Part shown: positions 32,327-39,626 of the stretch, one piece after another | Position numbering within the stretch: position 1 is the stretch's first letter | How the letters are laid out: every line of letters begins with the position of its first letter | Origin: Pseudomonas protegens | Lineage (GTDB): Bacteria > Pseudomonadota > Gammaproteobacteria > Pseudomonadales > Pseudomonadaceae | Reading direction: 5' to 3' | Length of the DNA stretch: 39,626 bases | NCBI RefSeq assembly: GCF_003732485.1 | Contig: NZ_MOAK01000043.1 | Location: forward strand, 269,993 to 309,618 | Notes under the pieces: model-generated | Told to the model about the DNA's origin: nothing | What the model saw: the letters and a program-made list of their open reading frames with translations, nothing else | The model's database searches: none | Translations under genes and position numbers: made by a program

Positions 32327-33123
32327 TGGTCATTTTGCTCATTCGTGCTTTTCCAGCGCGTCATCAATCGACGCATGGCTTGCCAGACATCAGCCTTACG
32401 CTGTGGCTCTTCCATTAATAGTTCCAGGCCGGGCAAGGCCCAGGCCGAACCCAGGCCTTCGACCTGGAGTTCGCGGTTGTAGGATTCAGCGTTGGCTTCC
32501 CCGGCGAAACGTACTGCCGGCAAACCGATCAGCCACAGGCAGACGCAGGGTTCTTCTTCGATTCGCACGCCGACAAAGGCCTGGACGAAGTCCCGGGCGG
32601 CTTCCGGCCCCTGGTCGAGGTTACCCCGGGTCAGCATCGGCCAGCGCACCGGTTCGGCAAGAATCTGTGGGCTGTCCGGCAGGCCGGCGGCGCGCAACAT
32701 GTCCTTGAGCAGCAGATAGGCCGGATCGCGACTCTGGAAGGCTTCCCCTGTGGGTAACTCCACCAGCAGCAGGCAACGGCCGGCTCGCAGCAGTTGCAGG
32801 GCAAAGCGCGGCGGCGGTACCACCGGCGCCTTGACCACCGGTGCCGGGGCTTCTTCGCCTTCGGCCACGGGCTTGCTGGCCGAGCGCGCGGGCGTGGCGG
32901 ATGGCCGCGGCACTTCGATTTTCGGCCGCTCGCTGGTCTTTGCCGCCGCGGCCGCCGGGGCTTTGGCCTCGACCACGGGGGCAGGCGGCGCCGCAAGCTC
33001 CGGTTCCGGCAGGGCCAGCAACTCGGGGCGCGAAGGGGCGGCAAAGGGCAATTCGCTGCGCGGCAGCCAACTGACCACCTGCATGGCGGACAGATAAGCG
33101 CGACGACGGGACTCGATAAGCAA
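32323..33123 (-). CDS. holD: Cryptic-type DNA polymerase III psi subunit (HolD)
   Basis: This 266-aa protein matches the two ends of E. coli HolD, which is only 137 aa. The N-terminus SRRRAYLSAMQVVSWLPR aligns with the E. coli start SRRDWQLQQLGITQWSLRR, which binds the chi subunit. The C-terminal QRKADVWQAMRRL aligns with TARAALWQQI. Between them is a long Ala/Pro/Lys-rich insert (about residues 45-105). This is the cryptic psi form described in pseudomonads. The psi protein links the clamp loader to chi and SSB. The likely start is the TTG at 33123; an internal ATG at 33084 would delete the SRRR segment. It overlaps rimI by 4 bp. A DnaA box lies 13 bp upstream. Confidence 0.82.
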   Translation of the reverse strand: MLIESRRRAYLSAMQVVSWLPRSELPFAAPSRPELLALPEPELAAPPAPVVEAKAPAAAAAKTSERPKIEVPRPSATPARSASKPVAEGEEAPAPVVKAPVVPPPRFALQLLRAGRCLLLVELPTGEAFQSRDPAYLLLKDMLRAAGLPDSPQILAEPVRWPMLTRGNLDQGPEAARDFVQAFVGVRIEEEPCVCLWLIGLPAVRFAGEANAESYNRELQVEGLGSAWALPGLELLMEEPQRKADVWQAMRRLMTRWKSTNEQNDQ

Positions 33124-33135
33124 AGGTCGGCCACT

Positions 33136-33144
33136 TGTGGATAA
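33136..33144 (-). promoter_or_regulatory. DnaA box (TTATCCACA) between holD and mksF
   Basis: The minus strand reads TTATCCACA, a perfect match to the strict DnaA box. It lies in the 179-bp divergent region between the polymerase III psi gene and the mksFEB operon. A second identical 9-mer occurs at 23847-23855. One or two copies could occur by chance, so a regulatory role is only possible. Confidence 0.35.
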
Positions 33145-33302
33145 CTGAGTTGGGGGATTCTACCGTCCTTCGGCAAAGATCGCCTGCTGTTGATTGCCCA
33201 CAAAAGCGACTGTCCGTCTCATACCTGGACCTGGGGGTGAATCGTCAGCCCCCTGATGCAGTACAATCGCCGCTTTTCATTGCCAACCAGCCGGCCATTC
33301 CG

Positions 33303-34580
33303 ATGATCGAACCCAAGCGCGTCTTGCGCGCCCTCGCCGAACACTGGGCACTTCTGGAGCCGCTGTGCGAGCACTTCGACCAAGGCACCCTGAGTCTTGC
33401 CGAACTGCGCTCACAGCTGTCTGCCCAACAACTGGACAGCACGCCCCAGGACATCACCCACCTGCTGGACGTATGGATACGCCTGGACATCCTGGTCCCG
33501 GTGGCGAAAAGCCCGAACCGTTTCGAGCTCAATGCGCAGATCCACGACTTCCTCGCTTACCTGCGCCGTGAACACCGCCTGGGTCTGTGCCTGGAGATCG
33601 AAGCCTACCTGCGCCACCTCGAGCGCCTGGCCGGTTACATCCAGGACGCCTTCGACGTGCGCGACGGCAACGACCTGGCGCGCCAGCTGCGGCTGCTGGA
33701 CATGCGCGTGCGCGATGTCCTGAAGAAGCTCGCCAACGACGAACAGGCCCTGGTGGCCGTGGCCGAGCGCGCCAAGACCAGCGACCGGCAGATCCCCCTG
33801 CGCCAGCGCTATGCCGAGGTGCTGGCCACCTGGGACGAATACGTCGAACCAATGATCCAGCTGGTGAACGCCGACGGCGCCTTCGAACAGGGCGTGCGCA
33901 AGGTGGAGAACGTCCTGCTGCGCATGCTTACCGAGCAGCAGCGCCTGGGCCACCTGGTGGACGACGACATGCTGCTGCGCACCCACGCGCGGATCCTGGA
34001 AATGCAGACCAGCGCCCAGCTGACCCTGCGCCACGCCCGGGAACTGCTGCTGCCGCTGCGTGAAGAAGCCCGCCGCCACAACGCCGTGACCCGCGGTGCA
34101 GCCCTGGCCCTGTCGGCGATCCGGCGCAAGGGCATCGACGCGGTGCCCCAGGCAGCGATGCCGATGTTCACCCGTCCGCAAAGCACCTTCCTCGGCAGTT
34201 CCGGCCAGGTAGAAGCCTATGTCTACGCCCTGGCCCGCTTCGAACCCAAGCCGGCGCGCTTCCCCAAGGCCCACAAGACCCACAAGGGCGTGGCTCCCAA
34301 GGCACCGCGCACCGTTCGGGAAATGCTCGAGCGTTGCGAAGACGCCCTGCCGATGCCGGACCTGATGAGCTGGCTGCTGGACCAGGAGCCCGATGGCGCC
34401 ACCGACGAATTGTTGTACTGGTTCTCCCGCCTGTCCCGGGAAAAACGCTTCAAGCGCGAGCGCCTCGAACGCCGCGACTACCACACCCAGGAGCACCAGG
34501 TCAGCCTGCGCTCCTTCGCCCTGCTCTCGGCCCGCGATGACGCCGCCGAGCATTCTGCGAGCAACGCCAATGCATCTTGA
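33303..34580 (+). CDS. mksF: MksF kleisin subunit of the Mks condensin
   Basis: This 425-aa protein is the kleisin of the MukBEF-like Mks condensin, which bridges MksB heads and helps compact and segregate the chromosome. It is mostly helical: an N-terminal winged-helix region (MIEPKRVLRALAEHWALLEP to HLLDVWIRLDILVPVAK, about 1-75), then long helices (LRHLERLAGYIQDAFDVRD, RQLRLLDMRVRDVLKKLAND) and a C-terminal wHTH-like region (ELLYWFSRLSREKRFKRERL). I start it at the ATG 33303; the frame is open upstream but conserved sequence begins here. A -10-like TACAAT (33262-33267) lies upstream. Its end overlaps mksE by 11 bp. Confidence 0.88.
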   Translation: MIEPKRVLRALAEHWALLEPLCEHFDQGTLSLAELRSQLSAQQLDSTPQDITHLLDVWIRLDILVPVAKSPNRFELNAQIHDFLAYLRREHRLGLCLEIEAYLRHLERLAGYIQDAFDVRDGNDLARQLRLLDMRVRDVLKKLANDEQALVAVAERAKTSDRQIPLRQRYAEVLATWDEYVEPMIQLVNADGAFEQGVRKVENVLLRMLTEQQRLGHLVDDDMLLRTHARILEMQTSAQLTLRHARELLLPLREEARRHNAVTRGAALALSAIRRKGIDAVPQAAMPMFTRPQSTFLGSSGQVEAYVYALARFEPKPARFPKAHKTHKGVAPKAPRTVREMLERCEDALPMPDLMSWLLDQEPDGATDELLYWFSRLSREKRFKRERLERRDYHTQEHQVSLRSFALLSARDDAAEHSASNANAS

Positions 34581-35277
34581 TCTTTCCGAACTGTCCCAGC
34601 TGGCGCCGATCTTCCGCGAGCTGTTCAAGGGTTACCACGTCAGCCGCCGCGACCCGGAGCTGTACGCCCAACTGTCGAACTTCCAGGACCAGTACCGCAC
34701 CCTGTTCAAGGCCCTGGGCTTCGAGCTGGTGTGCGATACCCGCGGCTTCTACTACTTCGTGCCGGACAACGCCGCCGCCCAGGTGAACAAGACCGCCCAA
34801 CGCCTGGCGCTGTTCACCTTCATCCTGGTGGAGCACCTGGCCGACCAGGGCCGCGACCCGATCGCCGTGCTCGATGGCGGCAGCCTGGGCCGTGACGAAT
34901 TGCCGTCCTTGCTGGAAAAATACCGCGACCTGTTCATCCAGGCCGAAGTGCAGACCCAGGAAGAGCTGGAAGAGAAAATCATGCGCCGCATGACCCAGCT
35001 GGGGTTTGCCGTCGAGGAGCCGGGGATCTACCGCTTCCTGCCGCCGATGCACCGCTTCCTCGATGTCTGCCTTTCCGTGCAGCAGGACCGCGACCTGGCC
35101 GCCAGCCTGCACAGCGTGCTGCCACTGCCGACCCCGGTGCTGGTGGACCCCGACAGCGACGAGAAGCTGCTGCAGACCGATGACCCGCTGGACCTGAGCG
35201 AATTCGACGAGTCCGAAGAAAGTGAAGAAGACGCGCTGGCCCGGGCCATCGCCGAAGAACAGGAGCTCGACGCATGA
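34570..35277 (+). CDS. mksE: MksE subunit of the Mks condensin
   Basis: This 235-aa protein is the MukE-like partner that binds the kleisin as a dimer. Typical features are MHLDLSELSQLAPIFRELFK at the start, YYFVPDNAAAQVNKTAQRLA, TFILVEHLADQ and PGIYRFLPPMHRFLD, which correspond to tandem winged helices. The last 35 residues are strongly acidic (LDLSEFDESEESEEDALARA), perhaps interacting with MksB or competing with DNA. It overlaps mksF by 11 bp and its stop overlaps the mksB start (ATGA), so the three subunits are translated in a coupled way. Confidence 0.88.
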   Translation: MHLDLSELSQLAPIFRELFKGYHVSRRDPELYAQLSNFQDQYRTLFKALGFELVCDTRGFYYFVPDNAAAQVNKTAQRLALFTFILVEHLADQGRDPIAVLDGGSLGRDELPSLLEKYRDLFIQAEVQTQEELEEKIMRRMTQLGFAVEEPGIYRFLPPMHRFLDVCLSVQQDRDLAASLHSVLPLPTPVLVDPDSDEKLLQTDDPLDLSEFDESEESEEDALARAIAEEQELDA

Positions 35278-38117
35278 GCAAGGAACGCTACGGCATCCGC
35301 CGCTTTGCCCTACTGAACACCGCCGGCTACAGCCTCGGCTTGTTCCCCCTGGAAGAGCCGCTGTCGGTCTACGGGGCCAACAACCTGGGCAAGTCGGCGT
35401 CGATCAACGCCCTGCAATTCCCGATCCTGGCGCGCATGTCGGACATGAGCTTCGGCAAGTACAGCCTGGAGCAATCCCGGCGCTTCTACTTCGCCTCGGA
35501 CACCAGTTACATCCTGGTGGAAGTCTCGCTGCCCCACGGCCCCCATGTGATCGGCGTGGTCGGTCGCGGCCCCGGCGGCGGTTTCGGCCACCAGTTCTTC
35601 GCCTACGCCGGACAGCTGGACCTGGCGCATTACCAGAAGGACGACACCTGCCTGCGGCAGAAAGAGCTGTTCACCAACCTGGAGCGCCAGGGCCTGAAGG
35701 CCTATGAACTCAAGCCGGATGAACTGCGCCGCCTGCTGGTGGGCGGCCACACCTCGATTCCCCTGGACCTGACCCTGATCCCGCTGCGCTCCACCAGCGA
35801 GCAGAGCCTGAAGACCTTCCGTGCGCTGTTCATCAACCTGCTGCACATGCGCGAAATCACCGCGGCCAAGCTCAAGCAGCTGTTCCTCGACGCCTTCGAG
35901 CACAGCCTGCGCTCCGGCAGCGTCGACTACATCGCCGCGTGCGACGAAGCCTTCCGCGATGTGCGACGCATGGAGCAGGACTACAACTCCCTGGTGGCCG
36001 CAGGCCCTCTGGTGGAGGCCCTGGCCAACGGCGTGAAGCAGCGGGACGTTCTGCGGGGCAAGCTGCATCGCCTGTCGCCCTTGCTGGACTCGCTGCTGGG
36101 CACCTGGTCGGACTACGCCGGCGCCCGCAAGGAAGAGCTGACCATCCAGGCCGAGCACTACCGCAACGAGCAGGACGCGCTGCAGAACGACCAGCGCAGC
36201 AGCACCCAGGAAATGATGCGCCTGGAGCGGGAAATCACCGGCACCCAGCGCTGGCTGGGTGAGCTGTCGGTGCTCAAGCATCGCTTCGCCCTGGTGGATG
36301 ACGTCAAGGTCCTGGAACAGCAACTGCTGGCGGCCAAGGATGCTCACGACGAGCTAGCCGGCGCCCTGGCCCAGTCCCGGCAATTCTCCGCCGAAGACCT
36401 GGAAGAGCGCCTGCGGGACCTGGAAAAACGCCTGAAATCGGTCAAGCAGCAGCTCGACCACGCCGACAACAACAGCTACGCCCGTCTGCGCGAGGAGTTC
36501 TCCCAACAGGACGTGGAACGCCTGATGCGTCTGTTCAACAGCGCGCTGTTCAGCCTGCCCCTGGGCGAGCACGGCATCGCCCTGGACGACAACGGCGAGT
36601 GGGTGAAGTCGGTGGAGCTGATCCTCGATGGCTTCAAGGGCGAGCGCTTCGAAGTGCCGGGGCTGTCCATCGACATCTCCCACATCGAGCCGCCAGCCTT
36701 GCAGGCCCTGGCTGACCGCGCCGCCCTGCGTGATCAGAAGGAGCGTCTGGAAAAAGAACTCAAGCAGCTCAAGACCCAGGCTGCCGTGGCCGCCGACCGC
36801 GCCGCGAGCAAGACCCAGACCGAAGCCCTGTACCAACAGGTGCTGGATGCCCAGAAAGCCCTGGAAGATTTCCGTCGCGCCCAGACCCTGAGCGCCGAGG
36901 AAGGCGAGAAGCTGGAACAGCTGGCGCAGATGGAAGCCGCTCAGGACGAACTCAAGCGCTCCAGCGATGCCTTCACCGAACGCGTCCAGCAACTGTCGGC
37001 CAAGCTGCAACTGGTGGGCCGGCAGATCGCCGACATGGAAGCCAAGCAGCGCACCCTCGACGACGCCCTGCGTCGCCGTCAACTGCTGCCGGCGGACCTG
37101 CCGTTCGGTACGCCGTTCATGGACCCGGTGGACGATTCCATGGACAACCTGCTGCCATTGCTCAACGACTACCAGGACAGCTGGCAGGGCCTGCAGCGGG
37201 TCGACGGACAGATCGAAGCGCTGTATGCCCAGGTGCGCCTCAAGGGCGTGGCCAAGTTCGACAGCGAGGATGACGTCGAGCGCCGCCTGCAGCTGTTGAT
37301 CAACGCCTATTCGCACCGCACTGAAGAAGCCCTGACCCTGGGCAAGGCACGCCGCGCGGCGGTGACCGATATCGCCCGGACCCTGCGCAATATCCGCAGC
37401 GACTACGACAGCCTGGAACACCAGCTGGCGCTGTTCAACCGCGAGATCAACAAGCGCCAGGTGTCCAACCTGCAAAGCTTCCGCATCGTCCTGGCGCCGA
37501 ACAAGGAAGCCCTCAAGCACATCGACCAGATCATCCACAGCGCCGGCCAGTACGAGGAAGGCGAGACCCTTTCGGTGTTCGACCTGAGCCAGAGCGCCGA
37601 GCAGGACAACAAGAACGAAGAGGCCAAGGAGTACCTGGCGCGGTTGGTAGCAGCCAACCACAACCAGCTGGGCCTGAAGGATTTGTTCGAGTTGGCGTTC
37701 GAGATCACCAAGGTCAACGGCCAGCCGGTGATCCACACCGACATCGATGGCGCAGCGTCCAACGGCACCACCATGACCATCAAGGCGCTGACCAACATGT
37801 ACCTGTTGCTGCACTTGATGGATCGCGACCAGGCCGGGCGCATCCGCCTGCCCTACTACCTCGACGAGGCCGCGGACATCGACGAACGCAACCAGGCGGC
37901 GCTGCTGGAAACCAGCCTGCAGCTGGGCTTCGTACCGATCCTGGCCAGTGTGAAGCCACAGGTGTCGGCCCAGGTAGCCATCGACCTGGAGGGCGGCAGC
38001 GGTCCGAATGGTATTTACATCGACGAGGCGGACTGGAAGTTCATCCGTCGTCATGATCAGGTCAAGGCGACTCAGAACGTGGAAGCCGAGGCAGAAGCGG
38101 AGCTGGACGAAGTCTGA
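35274..38117 (+). CDS. mksB: MksB SMC-like ATPase of the Mks condensin
   Basis: This 947-aa SMC-like protein is the motor of the Mks condensin. The N-terminal head has Walker A GANNLGKS (residues 34-41). The middle is coiled coil (Glu/Gln/Leu/Arg heptads at about 270-430 and 480-610), with a short non-coiled hinge-like part near 600-640 (DLPFGTPFMDPVDDSMDN). The C-terminal head has the signature-like SNGTTMTIKALTNMYLLLHL and Walker B YYLDEAADID, where Asp-Glu provide catalysis. Length is shorter than MukB (about 1480), as expected for MksB. No mksG nuclease gene is adjacent, so this looks like the housekeeping MksBEF form and not a plasmid-defence Wadjet/MksBEFG locus. Confidence 0.92.
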   Translation: MSKERYGIRRFALLNTAGYSLGLFPLEEPLSVYGANNLGKSASINALQFPILARMSDMSFGKYSLEQSRRFYFASDTSYILVEVSLPHGPHVIGVVGRGPGGGFGHQFFAYAGQLDLAHYQKDDTCLRQKELFTNLERQGLKAYELKPDELRRLLVGGHTSIPLDLTLIPLRSTSEQSLKTFRALFINLLHMREITAAKLKQLFLDAFEHSLRSGSVDYIAACDEAFRDVRRMEQDYNSLVAAGPLVEALANGVKQRDVLRGKLHRLSPLLDSLLGTWSDYAGARKEELTIQAEHYRNEQDALQNDQRSSTQEMMRLEREITGTQRWLGELSVLKHRFALVDDVKVLEQQLLAAKDAHDELAGALAQSRQFSAEDLEERLRDLEKRLKSVKQQLDHADNNSYARLREEFSQQDVERLMRLFNSALFSLPLGEHGIALDDNGEWVKSVELILDGFKGERFEVPGLSIDISHIEPPALQALADRAALRDQKERLEKELKQLKTQAAVAADRAASKTQTEALYQQVLDAQKALEDFRRAQTLSAEEGEKLEQLAQMEAAQDELKRSSDAFTERVQQLSAKLQLVGRQIADMEAKQRTLDDALRRRQLLPADLPFGTPFMDPVDDSMDNLLPLLNDYQDSWQGLQRVDGQIEALYAQVRLKGVAKFDSEDDVERRLQLLINAYSHRTEEALTLGKARRAAVTDIARTLRNIRSDYDSLEHQLALFNREINKRQVSNLQSFRIVLAPNKEALKHIDQIIHSAGQYEEGETLSVFDLSQSAEQDNKNEEAKEYLARLVAANHNQLGLKDLFELAFEITKVNGQPVIHTDIDGAASNGTTMTIKALTNMYLLLHLMDRDQAGRIRLPYYLDEAADIDERNQAALLETSLQLGFVPILASVKPQVSAQVAIDLEGGSGPNGIYIDEADWKFIRRHDQVKATQNVEAEAEAELDEV

Positions 38118-38135
38118 TTTCGTAACGCTGCAACG

Positions 38136-38170
38136 AAAAAGGCCGCACTCTTTCGAGTGCGGCCTTTTTT
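38136..38170 (+). terminator. Rho-independent terminator of the mksFEB operon
   Basis: A 15-bp stem (AAAAAGGCCGCACTC / GAGTGCGGCCTTTTT) with a TTTC loop ends in a T-run, 18 bp after the mksB stop. Its symmetry would also allow function for the opposite strand. Confidence 0.95.
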
Positions 38171-38184
38171 ATTGGATAGCTTTT

Positions 38185-38266
38185 GTAGGAGCTGGCTTGC
38201 CAGCGAAGGCGTCCTCTAGAAAAACGCAGGACTTGAGGGCCTCTTCGCCGGCAAGCCGGCTCCTAC
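38185..38266. repeat. REPIN (inverted REP pair)
   Basis: GTAGGAGCTGGCTTGCCAGC and the inverse GCCGGCAAGCCGGCTCCTAC flank a central spacer of about 40 bp. It fills the gap between the mksB terminator and the convergent MCE gene. Confidence 0.9.
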
Positions 38267-38273
38267 GAGAGGG

Positions 38274-39626
38274 TTATTTGCCCAACGGGATCTTGGGGGC
38301 CCAGGTCAGCCATTCATCCTCGAACTTGTCGAACAGGGGGAACGTCTGTTGCGGGCGGGCCGGGTTGCCCATGCGCTCGCCATCCGGGGTAGCGAAAGCA
38401 ATACCGCCCTGAATCAGGGTCTCCAGGGATTCGGTGCGTACTGTGGCGCCTTTGAACAGACCAAAGTCCACGCCAAATCCACTGCTGTTCCAGAAGCGCG
38501 TACCACCGCGGATCAGCGGTGCATACTTGGGCTCGATGAGGATATGGATCAGTACCCGATCGGCGGTCTGCCCCAGTTCATAGCCCGTGACCTTGCCCAC
38601 TGTCACTTCGCGATAAGTCACCGGTACGCCCACCTTCAGTGAGCCACGTCGAGCAGCGCTCAGTACCAGGCTCAGTCCCGCTTCCTGGACGCTGGCTTCC
38701 GGCGGCTGCGCCAAGGCGACAAAGCTGGTTTGCGCGCCCAGATTCTTCGCTGCGGGTTGAACTTCGATGTATTGGCCTGTCACCAGGGTTTCCAGGTTCG
38801 AGGTTTTCATCAGCCCCAGTTCCGGCTTGACCACCCAGAACTGGCTGCCGACTCGGGCAATACGCTCGGGCACTTCGGTGATCCGCGCCTTGAGCATCAC
38901 CGACTGCATGTCGGCGCTGAGGGTCACCGCTTCCAGCTTGCCTACATCCAGGCCCTTGAAGCGCACTGGAGTACCGGCACGCAAGCCATCGGCGCGATCG
39001 ACCTTGATGTTCACCAGGATCCCCCGCTGTGCAGCTTCTTCCTGGTTAGCAAACAGACGAAAGCGCGGGATGCGTTTTTTCAACGGAACGTTGGGCTGTG
39101 GCGTCTCGAAGGAAATACCGCCGGCCATCAGGCTTTGCAGCGACTCGCTCTTGATCTGGATACCGCCGGTGAGGCCACCCGTGAGGGTGATGCCACTGAC
39201 GTTCCAGAAACGCGTCGAGCCATTGACCAGTCCCTCGTACTCTTTCTCGATATGAACACCGATCACCACTTGCTTGCGGGTGTGGGAGAACTGGTAGCTC
39301 TGCACCGAACCGACCTTGACCTGCTTGTAGAGAATCGGACTGCCCACATCCAGGGAGCCAAGATTGTCGGTAAACAGCACCATGTGCAGGCCAGGTGCTC
39401 GCAGGTCCAGGGGAGGCGCCTTGGCCCGGGCTTCGAACTCCCGCTGGGGGGCGGCGCCCTTGTCACCGGGGCGGATGGCGATGTAGTTACCTTTTACCAA
39501 GGCCTCGAGCCCTGTGATCCCTGCCAGGGAGATCGAAGGTTTGACAGTCCAGAACTGGGTGCCCTGGACCAGATAGTCCTCAGCCAGTGGATCGAGGGTC
39601 AGTTCGGCGGTGGCACTGGTGAGATC
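38274..39626 (-). CDS. pqiB: PqiB/LetB-like MCE-domain protein (partial, N-terminus beyond the window)
   Basis: The frame is open to the right edge, so only the C-terminal 450 residues are visible. They contain the end of one MCE domain (FWTVKPSISLAGITGLEALV) and three further complete ones, each with the pattern V-x-Y-x-x-V-x-V-G-x-V / FWx-x-x-G / SLxxLxxGxIxF, for example VGSPILYKQVKVGSV, GTPVRFKGLDVGKLEAVTLS and GVPVTYREVTVGKVTGYELG. Such proteins form stacked hexameric tubes across the periplasm and shuttle phospholipids between membranes. At least four MCE domains exceeds the three of E. coli PqiB and approaches LetB (seven), so the exact name is uncertain. A PqiA-like gene is expected further upstream. 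Confidence 0.85.
   Translation of the reverse strand, partial: DLTSATAELTLDPLAEDYLVQGTQFWTVKPSISLAGITGLEALVKGNYIAIRPGDKGAAPQREFEARAKAPPLDLRAPGLHMVLFTDNLGSLDVGSPILYKQVKVGSVQSYQFSHTRKQVVIGVHIEKEYEGLVNGSTRFWNVSGITLTGGLTGGIQIKSESLQSLMAGGISFETPQPNVPLKKRIPRFRLFANQEEAAQRGILVNIKVDRADGLRAGTPVRFKGLDVGKLEAVTLSADMQSVMLKARITEVPERIARVGSQFWVVKPELGLMKTSNLETLVTGQYIEVQPAAKNLGAQTSFVALAQPPEASVQEAGLSLVLSAARRGSLKVGVPVTYREVTVGKVTGYELGQTADRVLIHILIEPKYAPLIRGGTRFWNSSGFGVDFGLFKGATVRTESLETLIQGGIAFATPDGERMGNPARPQQTFPLFDKFEDEWLTWAPKIPLGK

Noticed and set aside
33084..33123. ATG at 33084 as the holD start
   Set aside because: It would remove the SRRRAYLSA segment that aligns with the E. coli psi N-terminus.
36354..38054. 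566-codon minus-strand frame opposite mksB
   Set aside because: It is an antisense shadow of mksB, whose Walker A and B motifs and coiled coils are intact.
33303..38117. Wadjet plasmid-defence system
   Set aside because: No JetD/MksG nuclease gene lies next to mksFEB; the neighbours are a terminator plus REPIN and a MCE gene on one side and holD on the other.

Overview
The window reads as chromosome of a Pseudomonas of the P. fluorescens group (P. protegens/P. chlororaphis-like). Supporting signs are GC-rich DNA with strong third-position bias, the characteristic GTAGGAGC-GGCTTGCC REP/REPIN repeats in several intergenic gaps, OprD and DUF2790 genes, a tandem pair of BdlA-type soluble chemoreceptors, and the pseudomonad holD-rimI / mksFEB / pqiB neighbourhood. 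No rRNA, tRNA, CRISPR array, transposase or prophage was seen.

Layout. 0.1-2.5 kb: SDR oxidoreductase, LysR regulator and GNAT acetyltransferase. 2.5-5.4 kb: two tandem 438-aa PAS-PAS-MCP proteins repeated at a 1498-bp offset. 5.5-8.5 kb: Rid-family protein, secreted DUF2790 protein, OprD-family porin and a small secreted protein. 8.6-8.94 kb: tandem 92-bp REPIN units. 8.9-16.8 kb: a heavy-metal island with czcC, a tiny coupled ORF, czcB and czcA on the minus strand, a divergent CzcR-type response regulator without a sensor kinase, and a CzcD-type exporter. 17-18.2 kb: LprI-like protein and an unknown two-TM protein. 18.3-23.8 kb: MFS transporter, PanB paralogue, MocR-type regulator, HhH protein and AtoE-type short-chain fatty acid transporter. 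24-30.6 kb: Tat-exported lipoprotein phosphatase, HscC-type Hsp70 with a J-domain-like membrane partner, and an unknown secreted protein. 30.6-33.1 kb: beta-carbonic anhydrase, acidic small protein, rimI and a cryptic-type holD. 33.3-38.1 kb: the condensin operon mksF-mksE-mksB. 38.3 kb to the end: a PqiB/LetB-like MCE protein cut by the right edge.

How the genes work together. The best candidate for new biology is a proposed metal regulon. Four 16-bp sites with the pattern N6-N5-GTAAT lie upstream of the DUF2790 gene, oprD, the small secreted gene and czcC. The pattern resembles the CopR box of P. aeruginosa as I remember it, and the local regulator is a CzcR homologue with no adjacent sensor. 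This would join outer-membrane permeability (OprD), periplasmic small proteins and RND export (CzcCBA) in one response. The other coherent modules are the HscC/J-protein pair, the overlapping holD-rimI pair and the overlapping mksFEB operon, which has no mksG nuclease gene next to it. Functions were assigned by reading motifs; no database search was run.
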